Part shown: one piece after another, positions 34,674 through 44,396 of the stretch
How positions within the stretch are numbered: position 1 is the first letter of the stretch
How the letters are laid out: the number at the start of each line of letters is the position of its first letter
From: an uncultured Paraprevotella sp.
GTDB taxonomy: Bacteria; Bacteroidota; Bacteroidia; Bacteroidales; Bacteroidaceae
DNA: 64,000 nt
Assembly (NCBI GenBank): GCA_944320765.1
Contig: CALUIS010000002.1
Span: forward strand, 124,001-188,000
Direction: 5' to 3'
Notes under the pieces: generated by a model
What the model saw: only the letters and a program-made list of their open reading frames with translations
Database searches by the model: none
What the model was told of the DNA's origin: nothing
Made by a program: the position numbers and the translations under genes

Positions 34674-35483
34674 ATGGTGGATTTGTGTTTTCTTACTGAG
34701 AATGTCAAGGCTTTGGCCTTGCAGGCGGGGAATTTCCTGAAAAAGGAACGGCTTTCTTTCGACCGCAGCCGCGTGGAGCAGAAAGCAGCACACGATTATG
34801 TCTCTTATGTGGATAAGGCTTCGGAAAGGCTTATCGTGGACCGTCTCCGTCAATTGTTGCCCGAAGCGGGATTTATCACCGAAGAAGGTACCGGAAGTCT
34901 GGAGGAACAAGAATATTGCTGGGTCGTGGACCCGTTGGACGGGACAAGCAACTACATTCATGGACACACTCCTTATTGCGTGAGCATTGCCTTGCGGGAC
35001 CGCAGGGAAGTGTTGTTGGGAGTGGTTTATGAATGTGGGCGCGATGAGCTGTTCTGGGCGTGCAAAGGAGGAAAGGCTTACCTGAATGGTACGGAAATAC
35101 ACGTGAGCGACCAAAGGGTGCTCGACCAGTCTTTCATCGAGCTGGGTTTTCCATACGATGCGGAACGTTATAGGGCTTTTGCCGTAAAAGTGGTGGAGGA
35201 ACTGTACGGCCATGTCGGTGGGCTTCGGCTGATGGGGTCGGCTGCCGCAGAGATTTGCTATGTGGCGGCAGGGCGTTTTGAGGCCCGTGTCGAAGGTTTC
35301 ATCGGGCCGTGGGATATCGCGGCCGGCTATATCATCCTGAAGCAAGCTGGAGGAATGATGACGGACTTCAGTGGCGACGAGAACTGTTTTGATGCAGCGG
35401 AAGTCTTTGCTTCAAACGGGAAAATACATCAAGATTTGTTGCAGGTATTGGAGAAGAACAAAAAATTGCTGGAAAAAGGCTGA
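34674..35483 (+). CDS. Inositol monophosphatase family protein
   Basis: 269-residue Mg-dependent phosphatase of the IMPase/CysQ/SuhB fold. Metal ligands are in ITEEGTG (about residues 65-71), WVVDPLDGTSNYIHG (about 84-98) and EGFIGPWDIAAGYIIL near the C-terminus. The substrate could be inositol phosphate, 3'-phosphoadenosine 5'-phosphate or a sugar phosphate. ATG 34674 was preferred to a GTG two codons upstream. It closely follows the MORN gene. Confidence 0.9.
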   Translation: MVDLCFLTENVKALALQAGNFLKKERLSFDRSRVEQKAAHDYVSYVDKASERLIVDRLRQLLPEAGFITEEGTGSLEEQEYCWVVDPLDGTSNYIHGHTPYCVSIALRDRREVLLGVVYECGRDELFWACKGGKAYLNGTEIHVSDQRVLDQSFIELGFPYDAERYRAFAVKVVEELYGHVGGLRLMGSAAAEICYVAAGRFEARVEGFIGPWDIAAGYIILKQAGGMMTDFSGDENCFDAAEVFASNGKIHQDLLQVLEKNKKLLEKG

Positions 35484-35502
35484 AGTATTCTCCGTAATTC
35501 CA

Positions 35503-35510
35503 TATATTTG
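35503..35510 (+). promoter_or_regulatory. -7 element TATATTTG for the YhcH gene
   Basis: TAnnTTTG match 28 bases before ATG 35539. Confidence 0.65.
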
Positions 35511-35538
35511 CAGATAAGAAACTTATAAGAGACTGAAT

Positions 35539-36000
35539 ATGGTGATAGACGATGTGTCCCGTCTGGGACTTTACGGGCCGCTTGTGCCGGGATTGGAACA
35601 AGTGGCGGCATTCCTGGAGAGACCGGATTTGTCTTCGCTCCCGGACGGACGCTATGAGTTGAAGGGCGGGGGATACGTGAACCTGCAGACCGTATGCGGA
35701 AAGAGTTTAGGAGAGGCTGTTTTGGAATCTCACCGCAAAATGATTGACGTGCAGGTTCCTCTTTCGGGCGACGAGACCATAGGATATGCCAGTCTTGGGC
35801 GGTTGACGGAGGCGATATATGACGCATCGAGCGACATCTCTTTCCATAAAGAGCGTCCGGATAGCCTGTTGAACGTAAGGCGCGGCATGTTTGCCGTCTT
35901 TTTCCCGCAGGACTCCCATGCTCCATGTGTAGCCGAAGGGCCGTTGAGAAAAGCCGTGTTCAAGATTCCTGTGGCTGGAAAATGCGAACAAGTGATTTAA
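35539..36000 (+). CDS. YhcH/YjgK/YiaL family protein
   Basis: 153-residue cupin-like beta-sandwich protein of the DUF386 (YhcH/EbgC) family. Metal- and sugar-contacting positions are in LESHRKMIDVQVPLSGDETI and FFPQDSHAPCVAEG. Relatives are thought to act as sugar anomerases or accessory proteins in sialic-acid and beta-galactoside use. It precedes glgB by 21 bases, so a role near glycogen or hexose metabolism is possible. The substrate is unknown. Confidence 0.9.
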   Translation: MVIDDVSRLGLYGPLVPGLEQVAAFLERPDLSSLPDGRYELKGGGYVNLQTVCGKSLGEAVLESHRKMIDVQVPLSGDETIGYASLGRLTEAIYDASSDISFHKERPDSLLNVRRGMFAVFFPQDSHAPCVAEGPLRKAVFKIPVAGKCEQVI

Positions 36001-36021
36001 CACCTTAAATTCTTATATTTT

Positions 36022-38082
36022 ATGGCAAAAGCAACAGCAAAGCAAGCCCCAAAGACATTGGGCATAGTGAAAAACGATCCGTGGTTGAAGGACTACGAGC
36101 CGGCCATCGCCGGACGTCACCAACATGCCGTGGATAAAATCAACGAACTTACACAAGGAGGAAAGTGTACCTTGTCTGATTTTGCGACGGGCTATTTGTA
36201 TTTTGGCCTGCACCGCACCGCCACGGGTTGGGTGTTCCGCGAATGGGCGCCCAACGCCACCGCTATTTATCTGGTAGGCGACTTCAGCAACTGGGAGGAG
36301 ACACCCAAATACCAGATGAAGAGAATCAAAGGCACGGGAAACTGGGAAATCAAACTGCGGGCCAACGCTCTCAAGCATGGGCAGCTTTACAAACTGAAAG
36401 TGTATTGGGACGGAGGATGCGGCGAACGCATCCCGGCGTGGTGCCGCCGAGTGGTGCAAGACGACCAGACCAAGATATTCAGTGCGCAGGTGTGGGAGCC
36501 GGAACACCCTTATGTTTGGAAGAAAAAGACTTTCCGCCCTAACACTTCCCCGCTCTTGATTTATGAATGCCACATCGGCATGGCACAGGACGCCGAAAAA
36601 GTCGGCACGTATAACGAGTTCCGCGAGAACGTGCTTCCGCGTGTCGCCGCCGACGGGTACAACTGCATCCAAATCATGGCCATCCAGGAACATCCCTATT
36701 ACGGCAGTTTCGGCTACCATGTGTCCAGTTTCTTCGCCGCTTCCAGCCGTTTCGGCACGCCGGAAGAGCTGAAGCAGCTCATCGACGAGGCACACAAGAT
36801 GGGAATCGCGGTCATCATGGACATCGTGCATTCCCATGCCGTGAAGAACGAGGTGGAGGGGCTGGGCAACTTTGCCGGCGACCCCTGTCAGTATTTCTAT
36901 CAAGGCGACCGCCGCGAGCATCCGGCATGGGACAGCTTGTGCTTTGATTACGGCAAGAACGAAGTGCTGCATTTCTTGTTGTCCAACTGCAAGTTCTGGC
37001 TGGACGAGTTCCACTTCGACGGCTTCCGCTTCGACGGGGTCACATCCATGCTCTATTACAGCCACGGGCTGGGAGAGGCGTTCTGCAACTACGGGGACTA
37101 TTTCAACGGCCACGAGGATGACAATGCCATCTGCTACCTGACGCTGGCGAATGTCCTGATCCATGAGGTCCGGCCGAAAGCCATCACGATTGCCGAGGAG
37201 GTGAGCGGCATGCCGGGACTGGCGGCCCCCTTCAAGGACGGAGGCTATGGATTTGACTACCGCATGGCCATGAACATCCCCGATTATTGGATCAAGACCA
37301 TCAAGGAAAAGAAGGATGAGGACTGGAAGCCCAGCAGCATGTTCTGGGAAGTGACGAACCGCCGGGCGGATGAGAAGACCATTTCCTATTGCGAGAGCCA
37401 CGACCAGGCGTTGGTGGGCGACAAGACCATCATCTTCCGCCTGATTGATGCCGACATGTACTGGCATTTCAAAAAGGGTGATGAGAACTATGCCGTGGAG
37501 CGCGGCATCGCCCTGCACAAGATGATTCGCCTGCTCACGGCCTCTACCATCAACGGGGGGTATTTGAATTTCATGGGCAATGAGTTCGGGCATCCGGAAT
37601 GGATTGACTTCCCGCGCGAAGGCAACGGATGGAGCTACAAATATGCCCGTCGCCAATGGAACCTTGTGGACAACAAGGATTTGTGTTATCACTATCTGGG
37701 CGACTTCGACAAAGCCATGATCCATATCATCGGCGGGAAGAAGAACTTCCAGAAATCCCCGGTCGTGGAAATTTGGCATAACGACGGGGACCAGGTGTTG
37801 GCCTACAGCCGGGGCGAATTGGTGTTCGTTTTCAACTTCAATTATAACCGTTCGTTCACGGACTACGGGTTCATGGTCCCGCAGGGCGCATATGATGTCA
37901 TTTTGGACACCGATGCCCCGGAATTCGGCGGCAACGGCTTGAACGATGACAGCATGCGGCATTTCACCAATTACGACCCGCTGTTGGAACGGGATGGCAA
38001 AGGATGGCTCAAGCTCTACCTTCCGGCACGTTCGGCAATGGTGCTCCGCAAAGTGAAAGAGGATAAGGAAACAGAAGAATAA
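36022..38082 (+). CDS. glgB: 1,4-alpha-glucan branching enzyme
   Basis: Forms alpha-1,6 branches in glycogen. The 686-residue GH13 protein has an N-terminal CBM48 (TGWVFREWAPNATAIYLVGD), then the catalytic barrel: IVMDIVHSHA-type region near 255, DGFRFDGVTSM with the nucleophile Asp (about residue 338), the acid/base Glu in TIAEEVSGMPG (about 393) and SHDQ near 460. A C-terminal all-beta domain follows. The sequence resembles the eukaryotic-type branching enzymes found in Bacteroidota. No glgA or glgC is adjacent. Confidence 0.95.
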   Translation: MAKATAKQAPKTLGIVKNDPWLKDYEPAIAGRHQHAVDKINELTQGGKCTLSDFATGYLYFGLHRTATGWVFREWAPNATAIYLVGDFSNWEETPKYQMKRIKGTGNWEIKLRANALKHGQLYKLKVYWDGGCGERIPAWCRRVVQDDQTKIFSAQVWEPEHPYVWKKKTFRPNTSPLLIYECHIGMAQDAEKVGTYNEFRENVLPRVAADGYNCIQIMAIQEHPYYGSFGYHVSSFFAASSRFGTPEELKQLIDEAHKMGIAVIMDIVHSHAVKNEVEGLGNFAGDPCQYFYQGDRREHPAWDSLCFDYGKNEVLHFLLSNCKFWLDEFHFDGFRFDGVTSMLYYSHGLGEAFCNYGDYFNGHEDDNAICYLTLANVLIHEVRPKAITIAEEVSGMPGLAAPFKDGGYGFDYRMAMNIPDYWIKTIKEKKDEDWKPSSMFWEVTNRRADEKTISYCESHDQALVGDKTIIFRLIDADMYWHFKKGDENYAVERGIALHKMIRLLTASTINGGYLNFMGNEFGHPEWIDFPREGNGWSYKYARRQWNLVDNKDLCYHYLGDFDKAMIHIIGGKKNFQKSPVVEIWHNDGDQVLAYSRGELVFVFNFNYNRSFTDYGFMVPQGAYDVILDTDAPEFGGNGLNDDSMRHFTNYDPLLERDGKGWLKLYLPARSAMVLRKVKEDKETEE

Positions 38083-38103
38083 CGATAAAACCGGAAACGG
38101 AGA

Positions 38104-39267
38104 ATGTACAGACCCGTCTATAACAAGAGAACCGCACGCATGGTCACATGGCTGTGCGGTTCTCTTTTCGCGATTTTTTCCATGTCGTACCTGTATTGGA
38201 TGCAGCCGGATTTGCTGGCAACGGCACAACATTTGCTTTCGAAAGGCAAAACCGTGTATTCTCCCCTTTGGGGGGCGGTCGTCATTACTGTAGTGCTTTT
38301 GTTGTTGCAGGGTGCCTGCCGCAGGACGATTCTGTATCCGCTCCGGTTTCACGCCTTATACTTCTTTCCCTCGGCCTTGGTGCTTGGACTGCTCACGTCC
38401 ATCGTACCGAAGGAAGGGTGGGACGTACGCCTCTCCGTCGACTGGACCGGGGTGGCAGTCTGGGTGGCCGCCTATGTGCTTCTGACGTGCGGGGCACTTC
38501 GTTATCCCGACCGCAAGCATGAGAAGCAAACGGTGTTTTCCATCTTGTGGGTGAACTTCTTGTGTTTCTCGATCTTGTGCTGCATGGTCGGAAGCATCGG
38601 CAATACGGATGAAGTGTACCACTACCGCCTCAAGGCTGAACGGTATATTGTGGAAGGACAAGACTCGGAGGCCCTGGAAATAGGGGAGAAGTCGCTGCAT
38701 ACGGACCGAAGCCTGACGGCCATGCGGTCCTTTGCGCTCAGCCGGAAAGGTTTGCTGGCCGAGAAACTGTTTGAATATCCCATGTACGACGGGAGTGAAG
38801 GGCTTCTGCCGCATCCGTCCGACACGATTTATGTCCACGGATGGCTGTCCCTTCTATACCGGCATTTGGGGGGCAGGCCGGGAGCGAGTGTCCGGAGCAA
38901 CACCCGGTTTCTGGAACTTCTGGCGGAACAGCCTTCGGCCACGCCTGCCGCACGGGACTATTTATTGTGTGCCTATCTGCTGGACAAGAACCTTGACGGC
39001 TTTGTCAAGACTCTGCCCCGTTATTATGCCGTGGACGACAGCCTTCCCTTATATTATAAAGAAGCCCTCGTGCTGTACGGCCGGCAACACACCAGTCCGG
39101 AAGTCTTGTACAAAAACAATGCGGTGGAGGCCAACTTGGATGATTTTCTTCAACTCCGTGCTTGTTTAAGTAGTGCGACGGAACGCTCGAACCAATGCCG
39201 GCGCATGTACGGGAACACTTATTGGTGGTATTACTATTTTCAGGAATTGCCGTCCGCCCGCTTCTGA
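38104..39267 (+). CDS. DUF6057 family membrane protein
   Basis: 387 residues. Four hydrophobic helices occur in the first half (about 14-32, 55-75, 80-98, 110-130), with a further one near 145-160. The C-terminal half is soluble and helical, with a tetratricopeptide-like feel (RLKAERYIVEGQDSEALEIG; YYKEALVLYG). I recognise it as the Bacteroidota DUF6057 type; its function is not known. It follows glgB by 21 bases and probably shares its transcript. Convergent with the permease gene. Confidence 0.8.
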   Translation: MYRPVYNKRTARMVTWLCGSLFAIFSMSYLYWMQPDLLATAQHLLSKGKTVYSPLWGAVVITVVLLLLQGACRRTILYPLRFHALYFFPSALVLGLLTSIVPKEGWDVRLSVDWTGVAVWVAAYVLLTCGALRYPDRKHEKQTVFSILWVNFLCFSILCCMVGSIGNTDEVYHYRLKAERYIVEGQDSEALEIGEKSLHTDRSLTAMRSFALSRKGLLAEKLFEYPMYDGSEGLLPHPSDTIYVHGWLSLLYRHLGGRPGASVRSNTRFLELLAEQPSATPAARDYLLCAYLLDKNLDGFVKTLPRYYAVDDSLPLYYKEALVLYGRQHTSPEVLYKNNAVEANLDDFLQLRACLSSATERSNQCRRMYGNTYWWYYYFQELPSARF

Positions 39268-39273
39268 ACGCTT

Positions 39274-40605
39274 TTATTCCTTGATGCGGATAAGCGCGTT
39301 GGCCAGAATGGCGGTCAGTCCTCCGGTGGTGATGCCGGAAGCAAAGATGTTCTTCAGTGTCTCTGGTAGCTGGGATAAGATTTCCGGCACCAATTCCACA
39401 CTCAGGCCCAACGAAAAGCTGAGTGCGATGACCAGCGTGGCCTTGCGGTCAATATCCTGTGACGCGATGATGCGGATGCCGGCGGAGGCTACCGTGCCGA
39501 ACATCAACAGGGTGGCCCCTCCCAAAACGGGTTCGGGCATGAGCGAGAACACCAGTCCCACGGCAGGAAACAGTCCCAACAAGACAAGGAAGCCGGCGAT
39601 GTAGTACCCTACGTACCGGCTGGCCACTCCCGTGAGCTGTATCATGCCGTTGTTCTGTGCGAAGATGGAGTTGGGGAAGGAACTGAACATGCCAGCCAGC
39701 ATGGAGTTGAAGCCATCGGCCAATATGCCGCCAGAAGCGCGTTTCACAAATGTCGGGCCTTCCACCGGTTCGCCGGAAATCAGCGAGTTGGCCGTAATGT
39801 CCCCGTAGGCTTCGATGGACGTAATCAGATAGACCAGTCCCAAGGCAATGAAAGCGGACCAATCAAAAGAAAGTCCGTATTTGAAAGGTATGGGAATGTT
39901 GACCCCTCCATAACCTTGCACAGACGAGAAGTCCACCGCCCCCATCCCCCAAGCCACGGCATAGCCGATGGCCAGACCGATGACGATGGAACTCATGCGG
40001 AGGTAGCGGTTGGAGCTCCGGTTGAAAAGGATGATGGAGAACAGAACCAAAGCAGCCAGTCCCACGTGGCGTCCGCTGCCGAAGGTCCCGGCCTGAAGCG
40101 CGGCGTTTCCACCGCCACAGGCGGTAATCCCGACTTTGATGAGGCTCATCCCGATAAGGGTCACCACGATGCCGGACACCAAGGGGGTGATGATTTTACG
40201 GGTATGTTTCAACACACGGCTGATGAGCATCTCCACCGTGGATGCCGCCATGCAGCTTCCGAAGATGACGGGAAGCCCGCCAAGCATTCCGGCCGAGATG
40301 ATGGGGCCGATGAAGGAAAAGCTCGTGCCTTGTATGCAGAGCAGGCCCGTACCGATACAGCCGATGCGGCGGCACTGGATGAAAGTGGACACTCCGGACG
40401 CGAACAAGGCCATGGACACCAGAAAGCCCGTAGTCTCCACATCCAGTCCAAGCGCACCGGCGATGATGAGCGGCGGGGTGATGATGGCCACGAAGATGGC
40501 CAGCAGATGCTGTAGTGCGGCGAACAAAGCCTCTTGCAAAGGCGGACGGTCGTTCAGCCCGTATATCAATCCTGTCCTTGCGTCCCTTGTACTTGTCTCC
40601 TCCAT
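39274..40605 (-). CDS. NCS2 family purine (xanthine/uric acid) permease
   Basis: 443-residue inner-membrane nucleobase:cation symporter with about 12-14 helices. Family landmarks are ALQHLLAIFVAIITPPLII, CIQGTSFSFIGP and the NCS2 signature region QNNGMIQLTGVASRYVG. The QGTSF and Q-N-x-G motifs fit the xanthine/urate subgroup rather than the uracil permease UraA, but the exact substrate is uncertain. Monocistronic, with a minus-strand -7 element at 40634-40641. Confidence 0.92.
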   Translation of the reverse strand: MEETSTRDARTGLIYGLNDRPPLQEALFAALQHLLAIFVAIITPPLIIAGALGLDVETTGFLVSMALFASGVSTFIQCRRIGCIGTGLLCIQGTSFSFIGPIISAGMLGGLPVIFGSCMAASTVEMLISRVLKHTRKIITPLVSGIVVTLIGMSLIKVGITACGGGNAALQAGTFGSGRHVGLAALVLFSIILFNRSSNRYLRMSSIVIGLAIGYAVAWGMGAVDFSSVQGYGGVNIPIPFKYGLSFDWSAFIALGLVYLITSIEAYGDITANSLISGEPVEGPTFVKRASGGILADGFNSMLAGMFSSFPNSIFAQNNGMIQLTGVASRYVGYYIAGFLVLLGLFPAVGLVFSLMPEPVLGGATLLMFGTVASAGIRIIASQDIDRKATLVIALSFSLGLSVELVPEILSQLPETLKNIFASGITTGGLTAILANALIRIKE

Positions 40606-40633
40606 TTTTTGTCCTTTCTACTGAATTGAGGTG

Positions 40634-40641
40634 CAAAGGTA
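40634..40641 (-). promoter_or_regulatory. -7 element TACCTTTG for the purine permease
   Basis: Minus-strand TAnnTTTG match 28 bases before ATG 40605. Confidence 0.65.
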
Positions 40642-40668
40642 CGAAAAACGAGAGAAATAAGTCTCCTT

Positions 40669-42009
40669 TTACCTCGTCTTTTGCAGGAAGCGGCGGCAGA
40701 ACAAGCCACCGGCAAGCGTCAACGCCACGGGATAGGCCATCCAAATACCGGCCGGGCCACCGCCAAACGTAAATCCGAACAGATAGCTCAACGGCAGGGA
40801 GACGACGATGTAGCAAAGGAAGGCATAGCGCATCAGGGGACGCACATCGGCGATGCCGCGCAAGGCATTCCCGAAATTCACCTGCAGCCCGTCGCCAAGC
40901 TGGTATAGCACGAAGGGGATGACCAGACTGACCACGATGCGGCGGATTTCCATGTCATCGGTGAACCAACCGCAAATCTCGTGAATGAAGGTGCTGATGA
41001 GGATTGCCAGCGTGATGCCGACAGCCAGGATCATCAGATAACCCGTATAAGCGCTGCGGCGTACGTTCTGGAAGTCGCCCACACCGGAGAAGTGGCTGAC
41101 GCGGACCGCCACGGCGGCCCCGATGCCATAGTAGACCATAAAGCAGGTGGAGCCGATGTTGGTCATGACCTGATGGGCGGCCAGCGGGGCGGCCCCGATC
41201 CAGCCTTGCATGACGGCGCAGAGGGAGAACGTGGCAGTCTCCATTCCCATCTGCAGGCCGAGCGGACGCCCTAATTTGTGGAGCAGGTTCCGGAGAGAGG
41301 ACTTGTCCTCGCCGGAACCGAACCCCGCCTGGTATCTCTGATACGACGGGCGGGAGACGAATATGCCGTAGATGACGGCCAGCATGAGAATGCGCGAAAG
41401 GGTGGTGGAAATACCGGCACCCAACAGGCCGAGTTGCGGAAACGGCCCCACGCCGTAGATGAGCAGCCAGTTGCCCACGATGTTGAACACATTGGCCCCT
41501 ATCATGATCCACATGGGGGTGCGTGTGTTGCCGATTCCATCGAAGAATTGCTTGAAAGCGTTGAACAAGGACTGGATGGGGATGGAAACCAGCACCACGA
41601 CATAATAGGGACGGATTTCGGGCAGCAGTTCCTCCGGTTGGCCCATACGGTCGAGAAAGAAGTAGAGCGTGCCCATCAGGAGGAACAGCAGCCCGCCCAC
41701 TGTGCCGTTGGCCTGTAATCCGGCCCTTAACGCCTTTCCGGCTTCCATGTATTCCCCACGGGCGTGCATCGGGCCGATGACCGGAGTGATGGCGTATGAA
41801 TATCCCAGTGCGAAAATCAGCACCAGTGTCATGATGTTGTTCACGAATCCGGCGGCGGCCAGGGAATGGGCGCTGTAGTGGCCCACCATGATGGTGTCGG
41901 CCAAACCTTGGATGATGGTGCCCAGCTGTCCGATGATGATAGGAATGCCTAAAGCCGTCAAGGCACGGATGTGTTGCCCGTATGGGATAAGTCGGGAAGA
42001 TACCTGCAT
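40669..42009 (-). CDS. MATE family multidrug/sodium efflux protein
   Basis: 446-residue inner-membrane antiporter with twelve helices in two six-helix bundles. The N-terminal half opens ALTALGIPIIIGQLGTIIQG and contains DTIMVGHYSAHSLAAAGFVN, a MATE landmark. The second half repeats the pattern (GRPLGLQMGMETATFSLCAV; AAHQVMTNIGSTCF). Such pumps expel cationic drugs or metabolites with Na+ or H+. It ends a long same-strand series starting at hisH, 36 bases after the preceding glycosyltransferase stop. Confidence 0.93.
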   Translation of the reverse strand: MQVSSRLIPYGQHIRALTALGIPIIIGQLGTIIQGLADTIMVGHYSAHSLAAAGFVNNIMTLVLIFALGYSYAITPVIGPMHARGEYMEAGKALRAGLQANGTVGGLLFLLMGTLYFFLDRMGQPEELLPEIRPYYVVVLVSIPIQSLFNAFKQFFDGIGNTRTPMWIMIGANVFNIVGNWLLIYGVGPFPQLGLLGAGISTTLSRILMLAVIYGIFVSRPSYQRYQAGFGSGEDKSSLRNLLHKLGRPLGLQMGMETATFSLCAVMQGWIGAAPLAAHQVMTNIGSTCFMVYYGIGAAVAVRVSHFSGVGDFQNVRRSAYTGYLMILAVGITLAILISTFIHEICGWFTDDMEIRRIVVSLVIPFVLYQLGDGLQVNFGNALRGIADVRPLMRYAFLCYIVVSLPLSYLFGFTFGGGPAGIWMAYPVALTLAGGLFCRRFLQKTR

Positions 42010-42045
42010 AGAATAATGATAAATGTTGTTTTTGAAAGGGCTGAG

Positions 42046-43230
42046 TCAGAAAGCCTTGCGGCGGAAGATGGCGCGCGGGGCAGCCTGATGGCGCAGCCAT
42101 GAGCAGGCGTGCCACCACCACATCCGCGCTTCGTTCCATAAGAACGACAGGTAATAGGGATGTTCGCCCATCGCCCGTGCGGAACGGTTGAACCACACGG
42201 TCTTGCAAACGCACAGCTGGACGGACAGCAAGGCCACAGCCGCCGTTCCTATCCATTGGCGGGAGAGGATGCTACAGGCTAATGCGGCAACCATGGCGCA
42301 ATAGAACAACGGCACGATGGCTTGCTTCACGTTGAACGCACAGCGGTAATGCCACGTGTTTATGAAATGCCGCCGGGTCTCCGCATAGTAGGTACGTTTG
42401 AGTTTCCATTGCTTGGCGGAAACGGGAACGGCGCAGACGACCTTGCTTTCGGGCAGCAACGACACGGCGGTATTCCGGCCCGTACTGTGACGGTTGACCA
42501 GCAACTCTGTCGCGCCGCTTACCAGGTTCACGTCCTCGGCAAACCCCTTATGCTCCATGAAGAGGCTTTTGCGGTAGGCCAGATTGGCCGGATTGCATCG
42601 GTATGCCGGGTGGCGCAAGGCCCACGGCAAATATTGCATTTCATGGAACAGGTTGAAGAATAAAGCTTTCCGGGAAAGGCTGTCTTTCCCCGGAGCATAA
42701 TTGGCATACCCCAGCACGATTTGGATGCCGGGATGAAAATGCCGGGCCATCGAACGGAGCCAGCCGGACGACACAGGACGGCTGTCCGGCTCGGCCAGCA
42801 GCATCCACTCGTATCGTGCGGATTTGATGCCGATGGTGATGGACAGGCGTTTTTGGCTGATGTAGCGTGTGCCGGGCGGGATGGAGGTGTGGCGCAAGTT
42901 CGGATAGGCCAGTTCCATCTGCTTCAATACATCTTCCGTCTCATCGGTGGAAGCATTGTCTACCACGATGACTTCAAAGGTGTCATACTCCTGCTCCAGA
43001 AAAAGGGGGAGGTTGCGGTGCAGCTCGTCTGCCTGGTTGTGGGCTGTGAGAATCACAGAGACGGGTTCCTTGTTCCGTTCTCCTTCCGTATGGCATGTCT
43101 CCTGCTCCCGCCGCACGAGGCGTGCCATACGGCCATAGGAACAGGCACTACGCAAGTGAGCCGCCCACAACAGGACGAATCCTATGTAGGCGGCGTTTTC
43201 TGTCAGAAAAGCGAGCCACGTCTGCATCAT
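42046..43230 (-). CDS. Membrane-associated family 2 glycosyltransferase
   Basis: 394 residues. An N-terminal helix (about 5-27) precedes a GT-A domain (EPVSVILTAHNQADELHRNL; FEVIVVDNASTDETEDVL; LLAEPDSRPVSSGWL) and two or three C-terminal helices (about 300-345), so the enzyme faces the cytoplasm from the inner membrane. The first ATG at 43230 overlaps the lysA stop as ATGA, showing translational coupling. Donor and product unknown. Placement after lysA is unusual for a surface-sugar gene. Confidence 0.88.
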   Translation of the reverse strand: MMQTWLAFLTENAAYIGFVLLWAAHLRSACSYGRMARLVRREQETCHTEGERNKEPVSVILTAHNQADELHRNLPLFLEQEYDTFEVIVVDNASTDETEDVLKQMELAYPNLRHTSIPPGTRYISQKRLSITIGIKSARYEWMLLAEPDSRPVSSGWLRSMARHFHPGIQIVLGYANYAPGKDSLSRKALFFNLFHEMQYLPWALRHPAYRCNPANLAYRKSLFMEHKGFAEDVNLVSGATELLVNRHSTGRNTAVSLLPESKVVCAVPVSAKQWKLKRTYYAETRRHFINTWHYRCAFNVKQAIVPLFYCAMVAALACSILSRQWIGTAAVALLSVQLCVCKTVWFNRSARAMGEHPYYLSFLWNEARMWWWHACSWLRHQAAPRAIFRRKAF

Positions 43231-44387
43231 GCCAGGTCTTCGGTCGTATACCCCACAGGCAGTTCGCGGCAGTTGTAGCGCGAAGCCATGATTTCGCCGT
43301 AAGCCCCCGCCGAGCGGATGGCCAGCAAATCGCCGCGGTGGCAGCGGTTCAGGTCGAATGCCTTGACAAACACGTCGCTTGACTCGCAGATGGGCCCCAC
43401 CACGTCGTAAGTCTCCTTCTGCTCCTCGCTGCTTAGGTTCTCGATGGAATGGAACGCTTGATAGAGGGCCGGGCGGATGAGGTCCGTCATGCCGGCATCC
43501 ACGATGGCGAATTGCTTGTAGGTGGCGTGCTTCACGTAAAGTACTTTCGTAATCAGGCTTCCGCACTGGCCCACGATGGAACGTCCCAGCTCAAAATGCA
43601 GCTGTTGGTCGGGACGCAGGCTCAGATGCTTGCGGTAGGTTTGGAAATAGTCCTTGAAGTTGGGAACGGGTGCCTCGTTAGGATGCTGGTAGTCGATGCC
43701 CAGACCGCCCCCCACGTTGATGTGTTCCACCCGGACGTGATGGCGTTCCAGCTGGGCCTGCAGTTCGTTCACGCGGTTGCAGAGTGCCACGAAGTCTCCC
43801 ATCTCGAGAATCTGGGAGCCGATGTGGAAATGCAGTCCCACGAACTCCACGTGTTTCAAGGTGGCGGCGATGTCTATGACCTTCTCCATGTCCGCCATGG
43901 CGATACCGAACTTGTTCTCCGCCAGCCCCGTAGTGATGTTGGCATGAGTGTGCGCCCCTACGTCCGGATTGATGCGGAACGACACACGTGCGGTCTTGTC
44001 CTTCCCGGCGGCCAGCTGGTCGATGACTTCCAGCTCGGGGATGCTCTCCACGTTGAAATAGGCGATGTCGGCATCCAGGGCCAGGTTGATTTCCCAATCA
44101 CTTTTTCCCACGCCTGCAAAAACAATCTTGTTCCCGGGGAAGCCCGCCTCAAGGCTGGCTTTGATTTCCCCTCCGCTCACACAATCTGCCCCGAAGCCGG
44201 CCGCGCTGATGATGCGCAGCAGCTTGCGGTTGGCGTTGGCCTTCACGGCATAATGCACGTGGTAGTTGTCGTTCTTGCCGGTTTCGGCCTTGATGGCGTC
44301 CAAGGTTCGGCGGAGCAGGGCCGTGTCATAATAGTAGAACGGTGTCCTCACCGTCTGAAACTTGTCAATCGGAAATGTCCCTTTCAT
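43227..44387 (-). CDS. lysA: Diaminopimelate decarboxylase
   Basis: Last step of lysine synthesis, decarboxylating meso-diaminopimelate. The 386-residue PLP enzyme of the alanine-racemase-like fold has the PLP lysine in VHYAVKANANRKL (about residue 48), HFHIGSQI, VGGGLGIDYQ and the catalytic cysteine in CESSDVF. It begins nine bases after the lysC stop and ends inside the next gene's start codon, so lysC-lysA-glycosyltransferase is one unit. Confidence 0.96.
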   Translation of the reverse strand: MKGTFPIDKFQTVRTPFYYYDTALLRRTLDAIKAETGKNDNYHVHYAVKANANRKLLRIISAAGFGADCVSGGEIKASLEAGFPGNKIVFAGVGKSDWEINLALDADIAYFNVESIPELEVIDQLAAGKDKTARVSFRINPDVGAHTHANITTGLAENKFGIAMADMEKVIDIAATLKHVEFVGLHFHIGSQILEMGDFVALCNRVNELQAQLERHHVRVEHINVGGGLGIDYQHPNEAPVPNFKDYFQTYRKHLSLRPDQQLHFELGRSIVGQCGSLITKVLYVKHATYKQFAIVDAGMTDLIRPALYQAFHSIENLSSEEQKETYDVVGPICESSDVFVKAFDLNRCHRGDLLAIRSAGAYGEIMASRYNCRELPVGYTTEDLA

Positions 44388-44396
44388 ATTCGTCCG

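Noticed and set aside
36013..38352. 779-codon minus-strand frame
   Set aside because: It is antisense to glgB; the glgB catalytic motifs fix the true strand.
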